Shown in pieces: positions 10,307 to 22,500 of a DNA stretch of 64,000 nucleotides (the stretch's first letter is position 1; each line of letters starts with the position of its first letter). The notes below the pieces were generated by a model. That model worked only from the letters and a program-made list of their open reading frames with translations, did no database searches and had not been told where the DNA came from. Made by a program: the position numbers and the translations under genes. This stretch comes from Capitulum mitella (taxonomy: Eukaryota; Arthropoda; Thecostraca; Pollicipedomorpha; Pollicipedidae): NCBI GenBank assembly GCA_030062745.1, contig CP099848.1:6896501-6960500 (forward strand), given 5' to 3'.

Positions 10307-12315
10307 AGGGCGAATTACGACGACGATTTTTCCAGAGTGCTCTCTCATTAACTGTTGCGTCTTTGGGAAGAAATCATGCGTGCAAAATATGGCCTTGGTC
10401 CAACACTTTTAACCACTTACGCAAGAATATTGTATGTCGCTTTTGCTGGACCTTATTTTTATTTGTATTTTCACCCTTCAGTTTTCTTGTGCTTTAACAT
10501 ATCGGACCTGATCGCCTGCCTCGTCATGTTTAACGTGCTTACAATGCAAAGAAACGCCTTGGCCGCCCACGAGACAGTGAGACAATAGCGGCATCGGGTG
10601 CCGGCGTACCAATTACCAAACACGCTTGCCGACGGCCACTAGGTATGCCTGCAATACACATCATAAAGTGATGCTCCTAAGTGTTCCCACATAACTAAAT
10701 GATTCAAAATATCCTTCGTTGATAAGATGCTGCTTCGCGAGAGTCGAGAGAGACTCTCGAACGCAGTGCTTTATGGAACGCTCTCCTGGTCACGCTACGC
10801 AGCCATGACTGTAGTGGTTGCTCTACTTCTGGCTGTTTTTTTTTCTTTGCATGGGCAAAGGTTCTTGACTGGAGCAGGGCAAAATGCAGGACTGGGGGAC
10901 ATTTTCCTCCCAGTTAACATGTTAAAATAGGCCCTGCCCCATGTTGGGTGAACGGCAGCATGTCGCCTGTGACGTCACGCTAAACACTCCTATGGCCGGA
11001 CGGTTTTATCTGGCCTTCTAGGGCCTTGCTTATTTAGAGCCATCGTGACTGCGACTTAAGGCTTCCGTGTTCCTAAAAATGTGCGTGCGTCTTTGCAACA
11101 ATACATTTTACCCACGTGCAAATTTTCGTTAAAATCCTTCACCACTTTGTATAGTTATGAGACTTCAGACTTTGTGCAGTTTCATAATACACACCGGCAA
11201 TTCGCAGAAAAGACCAGGAACGAATGGAAATAAACAGTGATGAAGGTAACTACGTCATTTCACAGAAAAGTTAAATAGTCGCATCCAACATTTTTTGATC
11301 GAAAGACTATGTAACGGGCGCTAAACTTTACCAACGAAAGATGAAATTCGAGCGGCGACATGCAAACTGCATTGTTATGACGTGGCTTCGCCACATGCAG
11401 TGAGTGGGTTCAAAAATGATGAATCTCTTTCTCATGATTGAGATGCAGTTGCATCCTGATCGTTCGCCTCATATTTGTACTTAAGTGAAACAAATGTTTA
11501 GCGATTGGTTGAATATCATAAAATGTGTCTTCACCATAATCAACTTCTAATTACTCCATTTCGTGAAAAAAGGCAAAACGCCGTGTGTTCACTACTCCAA
11601 CTTCGCGCCAGAAATGAGAGGCACGATAGAAACACGACGTGCTTCGTGAATGAAATACTCGTATGACGCGAATTTAACATGTTCGTACGACATAAATGAT
11701 GCGTTGGAACACGGCTGAAATGTCCATCGTAGTGTGCGACAGATTTTCTGTTTTCAGCAAAAGCACTTCTCAGGCATTTTTCGTGTTGTGCGTCCTTCTC
11801 CTCCAGACATTCCTCCCTAATTACCTGTGGTCTTTACAATTAGTCTTAAACATCCAGTTTCTTGGGCTCCATTTCAAAACCAACGTTTGTTGTTCCATTG
11901 CTCTGTGATAAACGGTATTTCTTTTTGTGAGAAAGACACCTCACAACTGGACTAAGATGCTCCGGATCCACTTCAATGTTACTCCCACCTGAAAAGGACA
12001 TGAAAAATCAAAACCAAAAACAAACTGGAATTCTTTGAGGCTGGACTTTGAACGTGCTTTCTTACTTTCATCCACAAAAAACGACAGTTCGTTCTTCTTA
12101 ATACATGTCACATGTTACGTTAAACGAAAAACGAATGAAATAGATGATCTCGCTGCAACGTATTATCATATGATGGCAACACCAGTTGGTACATACGTTT
12201 CTCTGTATCAGGCGATGAGTGCAAGGCATAAACAAAGATGACAGAAAACTGCAAGCATGAACGCGGGTTTATTTATGAATACGTCAGATTTAAGCAATGT
12301 CACCAAAGGTATTAC
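9457..12315. other. AT-rich spacer between the TTAGG array and the symporter gene
   Basis: The missing C-terminal exon or exons of the SLC5 gene should lie here on the minus strand, but I could not find a convincing one. A (TA)n tract is at 10248-10299. The remaining short open frames have no recognisable domain. Confidence 0.5.
10248..10299. repeat. (TA)n microsatellite
   Basis: About 26 uninterrupted TA units. Open frames encoding Ile/Tyr runs across it are artefacts. Confidence 0.95.
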
Positions 12316-12520
12316 CCGTCAGCAAGGAGACGACGATACCGACGACCATTGCAGTGACGAATCCAAGTATGGAGTACAGCATGTAGGATATGCTGTAGAA
12401 GGTGTCCAGGAAAGACCTGAAATCATCGTTACCAAGCTGATGGTATTCGTCTGTATTCAGTACAGGAAATATTTCCAGACAGGAATGGGAGTTGAGCAAT
12501 ATCACTCGACAAGGAGTACA
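12316..12520 (-). CDS. SLC5 gene exon 9
   Basis: The acceptor TTCTAG precedes 12520 on the minus strand and the donor GTAATA follows 12316. It encodes an extracellular segment (CLEIFPVLNTDEY) and a transmembrane helix with FYSISYMLYSILGFV and GIVVSLLTG, matching the last helix of SMCT-type transporters. It ends in phase 1, so at least one further exon is needed. Confidence 0.82.
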
Positions 12521-15500
12521 CTAGAACAGGACTTTTCCTCGTGATGACCAATGCTTTTAACACGCTTTACTCCTGGAAAACCCCATGGCAGCAGTCCATG
12601 ATACAAAGAATGTGACTTTGGGATTCGAAAGGCTGTTCAGCGGCTTTCGGAGATGAGGGGCTCGAGCGAGGATGAGGGGGACGTGCCCCGCAAGGTCCGG
12701 CAGAGGCGGGCGATCGGCGTCAGCTCTCACTTTTCCGCTGCACTAGGTCCAGGCGCCGGCGTGCTGACGGCGGTGACGTTGAAGGGGCAGCCGTCCGTAT
12801 GGGTGGGCATCATGACCGGAGGCGAGGCGCCGCTGAACGAGGCTCCGAACGAGGCCCACAGCGCTACCGCCAGCCCCACCACCAGACCGCTCGTGACACC
12901 CTGATCAATGATAACGGATGAAGAAAAGCAGGCCTGACACTGCGACAGCCGAACATAAGCAAACTAGTCAAGCGGCGGATAAGCTGCAATCCTGAGGTGC
13001 GACATGGCATAACGCGCGCAAAAAATACCCGGAATACTTCCAGCAGTTGTGGCAGAAGGATTCACACAAGTGTGTCACGTGAGCAAACGTAAATAGATGA
13101 GATCTCCCGCCAGCAAGCAGAGTGCGTAGCAGCTGGGCAGTGTTTTGAGAAGACCACTTGGAATCACAACCGTCTCTTGGCCGGAAGTTTGGGGCCCATT
13201 CCAGCAGGTCTAGTAGGGCAAGACTATCAAAAAGTACGATGCGAGAACAACGCAGGATGATGAGGCGTTAGAAATATTCATGAATGGTTCTTAACCCTAT
13301 TCCCGGAGGGCAAGACGGTATGGTCGATTCCCGGCAAGAGGGGGCGGATTTGCCCCGCCCCCCCCGAGATCTCGAGAACTACTCCTCCGATTTCATCGCA
13401 ACAAACGGCAATCGATTTGCCGTGACGTGAACTACAATTTTATTAAAAAAAGTTTTCAAAATTTTGAAATGTGTGGATACAGGGAGCAAAAATGTCAAAA
13501 TCAGGGGTATTTTTGGACTTCTTATAACTCCGTTGTTTATCGACCGATTTCAATGAAACTGGCATGAATCGAGAGATAATGGATAGGGCTTTTACCTCGG
13601 GTACACAAAACTGAAATTTTGAGAACATTCATGGACGTTCACAGGGTTTTAAAAATAGGAGGATTAGTTTTCTAACAACTGAATGAACAAAAGAGGCAAA
13701 TACACTTTTTTGGCTTTTGCTAGTCATGTTATGCTAAAGAAGTACAAATCGCATCACAATGTTTGTACAATGTTAGCATAGGCGGTGCCAGGGACATGAA
13801 AAAGGGGAAACTGTCAAGGTCACACGTTCTTCAGATCAACTTGTGACCTTTGACCTTAAATGACCTCCAGTGACCTTGGAGTCACTTGGAATGATCTCGT
13901 GTGCATTTAATATTATCTGTACACGTTTTCAGTCATTTGAATTTACTCTATTTCAAAAATTTCATTTTATGACTATTGCGATATAGGGTACGCGCACGGA
14001 CATTTTAGGTCATAGCTCCATGACCCGATCTGATATCGAGCTGAGACTTGGTACACAATTCCGGGTTTGGCATTTGAAAAAACGGCGCCGAAATTATTGC
14101 AAAAAAACAAATTCTGGACTTTTGACCTTGACCTGACCTTGTAAAGTGACCTCAGATAAACATAATTACATCTGCACATTGCCCAACTATTTAGCTATAC
14201 ATCCATATAAAGTTTTAAGTTCTATCTTAAAAACTCTGTTTTTGGCAGACATTTTCCTTTTACCCTCAACATGGCCAAAAATGGCCTGAGGTGCATCCCA
14301 AAAAACGTTGCCTGGCTCCAACCCTGAGCAAAATAGAATTTCAAAATTTTGTCACGTCGCGTAGAAAGAATAACTGGGAAAAGTCACCAATTTTCGTGAA
14401 GCTGCGTTAAAAAGCCTGGAATTGGCAAGCAAAAAACCCGACGGGGGATGGATTCAGTCCCCCCTGCCCGCAACAGGGTTAAATCATGCCGAGTAGCGCG
14501 ATCACGATAATAACTGTAAACATTAATAGTAGTATCATTGTAAATATCAATAGTAAATCATGCCCCGGCAGTTTTCATTCAGCACGAATCCTGCACCTGA
14601 AAAGTCTCGGCCAGTCTCGTCTGAGCGCGACACCACACCACTGACCGCTGGGTTGGAGAAGGGCAGGAACAGCGCCAGCACGAAGATGGCCAGAATGGGA
14701 CCGGTACAGCCGCCGTAGACGCCAATGGCTATCTGCAGGACTCCGCCCATGTTCTGGGCCAGGAAGGAGAGCCCCACGGAGGCGATGCCGAACACGAGCG
14801 CTGTGAAGACCGTAAAGAGCGGGCTCTTACCGCAGGCAGCAGAGCACGGCAGAAGGTGAAAGACATACTGAGATCCTGTTTGGGTGTTAGCTTCGAAACA
14901 GCCGTTTCGAAGTTAACGTAATTGCGACATAAGTCATTTCCATTGGTTGGTCAGAAACAAAGAAAATGCCTAAAAATTACGAAACGGTGCAGCCCTCGTC
15001 ACAAGTCAAGTACAAAATAGAATAACGCTAGTTTAACGCTGAAAAAAAAACACATATCGGCATCGTGTTGGATGTTTTGAGCATGTGGCAACATCTACGG
15101 AGCATGCATGTCGTTGAGGCTAAAGAGCGACGTATTTATTAGCCATGTTCTTGGACAGGCTGTACATCACTATATCTGTTCAGTCCGTCCAATGCCTCGC
15201 ACAAAAGCCAAGTGCAGCCTCGCCATGTTGATAAGAATGTTACTGTCGGGATGCCAGCTGCCTGCTGGCATGGGCAATCCCACAGATAATTGTGGACCAG
15301 TTGTCGTGATTCGCCGTGTAGCAATGAGGTCGTTGACCTCGTGGAAGGTTCACGGTTCTCGGTACTGCGGACCGCCCAGGACTGGTCCAGGACCTCCAGA
15401 GAGTCCGGCGTGGTCACCGACCTATGCCCCTGAGCGTCCAGCGCCGGGCCGCGTCCGTCAGCCGGGCCGAGCAGGCCAGGTCGCGCAGGAAGTCCTCCCA

Positions 15501-16476
15501 GGTGACCGCCGCCAGCGAGTTCAGCGACGACGAGACGGTGCTGAGCGCGCCGCTGAGCACGCAGGCGAGAAACAGGCCGCCCAGGCCGGGCACGTGGCCC
15601 AGCTGATCGGAGACGAAGTGCGGCACGAGCTCGTCCCGCCGCCGCGTGACGCCCGCCGCCAGCGGGTCGCACGTGACATACGTGGCGAAAATGGCCAGCC
15701 CCGACAGCGTGGCCAGCGCCGTCATCATGAGCATCAGGAAGCCACCAATGACGCCCGTCCTGCGGAAGAGGTCAGGGGTAACTGGCGGACGTGGCAGGGC
15801 TTTGTGCAACGCGTCGTCTACAGCGACATGAGCTGTGGCCGTTTTGTCCCCTGCATGATGTCCAGTGGCAGCATTTCCATAAAGGCATCTATTTGGTTAA
15901 CTGCGAATGGTGCTCGCGAGTTTTTGCGTCTGAAATCGCTCTAGTCGCTGTGTGTGTTGTCTTACGTTTTGTTATTATGTTGTCAATGTGTGCCTTATCG
16001 ATGAAGCCTCTGAATGTGCCACACAAAATATGGATCCGGGTGTCAGCACTGATTAGAAGATCTCGATGATTCACTCACACTAAGTTAGCTTAACCCCGGG
16101 ACATGTTTAGTTAAAACCTGATACGCTGCGACCTAATGGGCATCGCTCACGCGGCGGCCTTCTTGTACGTCGGCAGACTGAGAAGTCGCTGCACGGCCGG
16201 CTGGTTGACGCCCAGCAGTGACGTCCACATGAAGATCTGGCCGAAGAACGTGTTCCAGAAGTTGTGCCGCTCCAGTGGATCCACGTTCCAGCTGCAAGGA
16301 GAGAGAGAAGTGAGGAGTGAGCATGAAGACTCTCATCGATTCAACTTAACCTTCATTCTGGTCTACGTCCGACTTTTCTACAGGCAGATACATTGACAGC
16401 CGTCTATATCGTTCAGCTGCTTATTGCACCTCAGCTGACGACAAAGCTGTTACCTCATCTGTGTATATGTATGTCA

Positions 16477-16539
<63 letters not shown>

Positions 16540-19500
16540 GCGTACCCTTTTTAACCTTCACTCACAAGCAATCAATCAAATCAAATCAAATCAAAGCAAT
16601 CACTGCCTCTATTTGCTGCAGTGTGAAGAAAAGACAAACGCACATTGTCGGCCGGGCAAGTTCCAAAACAAACACTGTCTGACTGAAAACCGCTCTGGCC
16701 GGCGCGAGGACTGGCCGGACCCACGAGTCTCACCTGAACAGAGTCAGACGCTCGTGTTTGCGGTTGATTTCCAGCATCTGGGAGAACCCGCCTGCGTTGA
16801 TGCAGCCCTGGACGATGATGGCCAGCACGCCGGCCACCATGATGCTCGCCTGCAGGACGTCCGCCCAGACGACCGCCCGGAATCCTCCCTGCAGCGGAGC
16901 AGCAGAGCACTGCAGATACGACGGCGGCGGGCCTGTTCCCGGGGCCAGCAGGATTAGCGCGGCGGTGTCTGAACGGAATCCTGGCAGAACGTGCACCGTG
17001 CTACGGTTGACAAGTTCACGCGCCCTAAATGAGGGCTGGTGAGGAATGAGAGTATATGCTGACTGCGGCATGAACTGCAATGAACTGCGATATTACACAA
17101 TGTATATGCACTGCTTGCATTTCGAAGTGCATATTGACATATGTCATACGAAGCATAGACCGCGCCTTATTATTGAATTTGAACTGTGCCACGTGGTTGC
17201 TTTCGTTCTCTTTGCTACACATAACGGAGATGTAATTATAACTTTGGCATGTTACTACTACTAAGCCCAGTAGCCTGGGCTTAGTAGTCTCCAAAATCCT
17301 AGGTTCTGAGAACATTGAGCGCTCAGATGATTTGGGTCAAATGCTACGGAGACGCTGAAGGCGAAAAACAACGAACCGTTTCATGCAAATGGCTTTAGGG
17401 CCCCATGCAGTAGACCGATCAAAATATTGCACGATACTAAAAGATTTAAAAGGATATGCGTTTGTTTGTATTTGACCTGAATGGTTCACTAGGATGGTGT
17501 TTTGGGATCGTTTCTCGTAATATGCAGACCCTACTGGACGGACCATGGACCATGGAACGATCACGGGCTGACTCGCTGGCCACGTATCGAGCGCCCGGGC
17601 GACTCGAACCCGTTCTGTGGAGACCGGGGACTAGGGGCCCAATAGTGCTATACCGATCTTGGTGCCGCATGTCCTACTTAGTAAAAAAAAGCAGTGCACA
17701 CCGCAGAGCCTTGTCTCCGGTTTCGAGCAGTCTCTCTTTTTGCCCCGAATAGGCGAGTTCCAGCCTAGGCGGTAGATGGCAAAATCCTAGGGGCAGTCAA
17801 ATGAAAAGCAGCTACATTCAACATACACGCGGACACCACAAGACGACCACAAGACATTTGACTAAAATCGCCACCCTACAAAACCATGGATGAACGCAGA
17901 AGCTCGGTAAAAAGCACAGCAGTGGCTCAAAATTATATTCCTTCGGCCACACCAGTTGTCACACGGGCCAACCCTCCCGCCCACCCGGGCCACCAAGTAG
18001 CCCCCTTCCCTCCCATTCACACGGGCCACCGGGCCACCACGTCCCTCCCACTCACGAAAGCGGTGTACGAGGTGCCGAGCAGGCCGGTCAGACAGATGGA
18101 CAGCCAGGTGGGCAGGCCGGTCACGTTGCTGAGCACGATGGAGGGCGCGTATAGCGCTATGCCCGTATACAGCAGGTTCTGCGTCATGAAGGCTATCGTG
18201 CCGACCAGCTTCAGCGGTTTCTTGTTGTACCGCAGGCCGAGATACTGGAACGGCGAGCAGGCCCACCACGGTCAGCGGCGGTGCCAGAACGGCGACCTCG
18301 GCAGGACAAAAGGCGTCGTGCGCGGATTTGCGGCTGCGTTCAGTTTTCCGGGGCCGCCAGCGCCGTCCTGTTTCCCTTGATGGCTGTGGCGGCATAGACG
18401 ATATCAAGCACGAGGATGCAACGACGTCACTGACGCGTGAAAGCAAGATAAGAACATATGTCGTACTGTTTAAGTTGCTCCGAGCACGACAATTGCAGCA
18501 CGGTCAGAGAAGACGTCACGTCCCCTCGTTTCCGGCGCCGGTGTTGCGGGCACAGTCAGACGAGGATAGATGGTCATCAATACTCTGACGCCATGATCCA
18601 GGCAATAATAACCCTCTAGCTACCGAGTCAGACTTTGGCTAGCTGTGGATATTCCGTCGTCCGTAACAAGCGTGAAATCCTCGCCGCCAAAGTACCACAA
18701 ATGTCGGTACGGCACGCGCAGTCGACATCAGTGAAAAGTCAACGCCAGCGAGGCTGATCCGTCTTCACCATTCGCCAATGAGTCACGTGTCTTTCGCAGC
18801 ACGGTACCCTGGGCAATTGTCGGGAGCAGTGCAGTAGGCAGAGGGTCGCTTGAGTCGCATGTTGCGACCTTGTGAAATGGAGGAGAACATGCGTGTCTTG
18901 CATGTAAGTCAGTAGATGTTCTCAATCACAACATTCCTTTTGACCGTCACTTATTTCGAAAATACAAATGTCGAAAATGACTCATGCTCAATCTGATGAG
19001 ATTTCAGTTAGTCATGAAGGCTTTTACCTATAACCCTGGAAACATTTTCCGTGTCTCAGATCTGGCAGAAAACATTACGGCCGTCGGCCAGCTGATAGCG
19101 CTGTGGGCAAAACTGCATGCCAGGGTTGCCAAACAGGGAATACGCAACCCCGCTTCAGACGGCTTTTAAAATGGAGAAACGGCGCTCACGATGTTTTTGA
19201 ACGGAATGGCGATGTTCAAATAAGGAATAAAGTACGAAGAGTTATAAGGACAATGAAAACCCAATTAAAGCGAAAAACTGCGATTCTGCTGAGCAACTAC
19301 AGCACTTTCAGAGGAACTGAACAATAAACATGAAAACACTTGGATATGACTACTGGTGGCGGTTAAGGGTAGCAAATGAGAGCATGCGCTCGTACGGAGA
19401 TTAGAGACTTCTGTTCCTCTGTCCGCTTCATCGACAGTGAGTTTGCTTGTGAAAACACGGCGCAGCCAGAGAACAAGCCCCGGGGCGAGAAAGATAATGT

Positions 19501-22500
19501 TGCACTAAAAACTTGATACTTTTTGGAGGGGAAGTTGAAGGAGGACATAACAAGTCACATATTTTAAGATTTGAACTTGTTCGTCCGTGGGTTATGATCC
19601 ACGTGGAGTGGATCTGGAAATCTACCAAGGGAAGCATGGATCGGAAGGGATACCTACATTTGAGAATCGGGAGCCGCTTGGTGTTTCTTTTATCACTGTC
19701 TTCATACATTTTATGCACTTTTATTGGCCTTTATTACGGATTGGAGAAGCCTTTGACCCATATAGGTCCCCTCCCTCCTTGATTTGTGCCTGGCGACCCG
19801 GCAGGGGTATAGCCAAGGGACAGCAAGGGGCCCATGGCCCCTTCCTCCGTGTTGGAAATTCGACGAGTTCTTAGGCACCAAAAATGCGTGTAAAGAAAAG
19901 AATTCAGGAACTCAGAAACAGAGTAGCCAAAATCCGAGGAGTTTTCGGTTCTGAGGGGTTAGTGCCGACCCCTCCTTGGTGACATCCTACCTACGCCCAT
20001 GTGACCAAGTAGCTGGCGGCTGGCTGTTGCTCTGGTCAGGAGCAGTACAGCCGCTCAGCAACGCTAGAATAGGTTACCTCGTAGACGCTGGTCAGCTGCA
20101 GCCGAAAGAAGGTCGGCAGGAAGAAGATGGCGCCGATGGAGGCGGCTATTGGGAACGTTATCGCACAGACGGACCACTCAAGCCCGAAGTAGAATATCTC
20201 TGATGGTGTGCCTGAAATGCAATCGGAACTCGTCAGACAGTTGGTGACTGGCGCATACCCGTTCATTTCATGAAACAGGAAGTCGACTAAACTGGTCTTT
20301 GTTTTATTTCCATGCCGTTCTTTTTCTTTTTTATTGTTCTTCGCTGTTCTTTGCCGCCTGTCTGAGACCCACGCAAGGCATAACAGGCATGGACACTGGA
20401 TAGTAATGGGCGACTACGGCGCGATTAATACACCAAGCACCTGGGTAGAATGAATGCCGGGTACGTCGGATTTTAGTCTCGTCTAAGACACGTCACAATG
20501 AGAAACACATGGGGCGAAAATGAAAGTAAAAATAGGTCAAAGTCGATCGTAGCATTCGAAAGTATACCATAACTTATTCCAACAGTGTTAATTATAATGA
20601 ATCCAACAGTGTTAATAATATGTTATAATTTGGTTTCATTTGCATTTTAAGGCCTTAATTTGTTAAACCTTGACACTCCGATTTCTCGGCGACACAGTGA
20701 TCGGAAAAACAGCGGGTGGCGGTTTTCTCATAGACTTCATACAACTGTCAATGTTTATCGCAGGAATTCCAGCAGCAATGGTGCGAGTAGAGCTAGTAGC
20801 TGTAGCTATTGATTTACTTTACTGAATGATGTGTGCTGAATGCTGAATGCTGAATGCTGAATAATGTGATGGCCTGTAACATGATGTGGCATCGCTATGG
20901 CGATATGTTATGAATGATGTGGGCATGGGCGAAGCTTTATCGCAAAAATTAACACTATGTTTAGGGCACTGCTTGAAAAGAATAGGGATCAGAACAGAGT
21001 GTGAGCATCTCCAGTAATTTCGGAAAAGTTCCACTCCTGATTACAGAGATTACGACCTAACGTGGCTTGTCGTCACTACGAAAACCAATAATTGTAATAG
21101 CAATAATAATAATAATACCAATAATAATAGTAGTAACAATGGTAATAACAATACTAAATGTGCCAGATGGCGGCCGGCTTTTAATTTATGGGCGAAATTC
21201 ATCACGCCGCGGTCATCAGTCAAGATAAAGCTGTAAATGTCGTCGTTTCGTCGTCGTCGAATTGGAATCTCTAACGATGCCATCGGAAAAAAACTTTGCA
21301 TCCGCAGAGGCAAACACAACACTGCACGAGCCAAACGCCCCGAACGGTGGTACGTTCATCCTTCGCACGTACCGCTCGCGCCACACACCAGCTGCGTGGG
21401 ACCCCTACGTAAATAACTTGACGACTACGGCGTTGCGTGCAAAGAATAAACTCCAAAATTACACCTTCACCAACATTTTTGCAGAAACGTTTACTCCCAT
21501 CCCTCACTGCGCATGCTGTGTTGGTCTACGCTGACCTGTATGAGCAACCAACTGATCGGCCTCCTTCGGCCATTTTGGCTAGCTCGATTTGTGCAGACTA
21601 GTTGCCAATGACTGGCCGCCGGCCGCTGTGAACTTTGTTTCCATGTGCGACTCCCTGGGTTAGCCGCATTCATTACCGTCGAGTGGATCACCGCAGTCGA
21701 CCGATTTTCTTCTCCTTTGTAGGTGCGTTTGCCTGTTTTACCTGACAACGATGCACTTTTTTGTAGCAGTTGTGTAAAGCGTCTGTCACCGTTACCCAGC
21801 AAGCACTGATTAGCGTGGAACCTGGTTCCAAAGTACCCTAGCAGAGCCTTCTGGTCAAATTTATGAAAATGAAGTTCAAACAGAAAAACATGAATATAGT
21901 AAGATCCATGTAGGCGTTTCAACAAAATCTCACAGGCTTGGGAAAAATCGTGGCGAGACCGACCGACTTAAGAAAAAAAATGAAAAAATATCTCATTGCC
22001 TGACAATGTATTCAACATACCTAACAGCTGAACCAGACAGTACAGCTTTCAAGACCCGTGTTCCGTTTGTTTTTAATAACAGTCCCGAATGGTTCAGAAG
22101 ACGTCCTGGTGATGCTTCCTTTCACATGCTGGCCTAAGCGCAAGGTTTTATAGTTTTATATCAATGATCATGGTACAACTGTCTGACTAATCAGGCTTGG
22201 TTCTTGTCATGCGGCAAAGTTTAAGTTCCGCAATCAATGCTGGAAAGGGGAAATGTACGGGAAGTGCCACTAAGTGCCAGCTGAGGAAAACGCGCAGACA
22301 ACTGACGCTAAGGTCACAGATTTATGTCTGTCGTTGGTCTGGACGTGGTTTAGCGGTACCAACCCTCAGTACGAAACCGACTGTCCCGTTCCTTTTTATC
22401 GTTTTATTCTTAACAAGGTTGTTAGAATTTAACTCCTCGCAAAAGTTTCAATTTCGTGACAGCAGTTTTTCCGGACGCACGTTCAGACTTTCAGACGTTA

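Noticed and set aside
10130..10351. Open frames with Ile/Tyr runs (also at 16461-16682 and 37008-37297)
   Set aside because: They read through TA microsatellites.
7525..10980. Several CRE-type TGACGTCA octamers
   Set aside because: Isolated palindromic octamers in GC-balanced DNA are expected by chance and are not clustered near a known promoter.
15108..15944. 278-codon plus-strand open frame
   Set aside because: It lies opposite SLC5 exon 6; the minus strand carries the conserved symporter blocks, so this is a GC-driven shadow.
17580..17640. Possible tRNA B box on the minus strand (GGGTTCGAGTCGCCC)
   Set aside because: One key base of the box is wrong and the T-arm would have a 9-base loop; no cloverleaf could be drawn.
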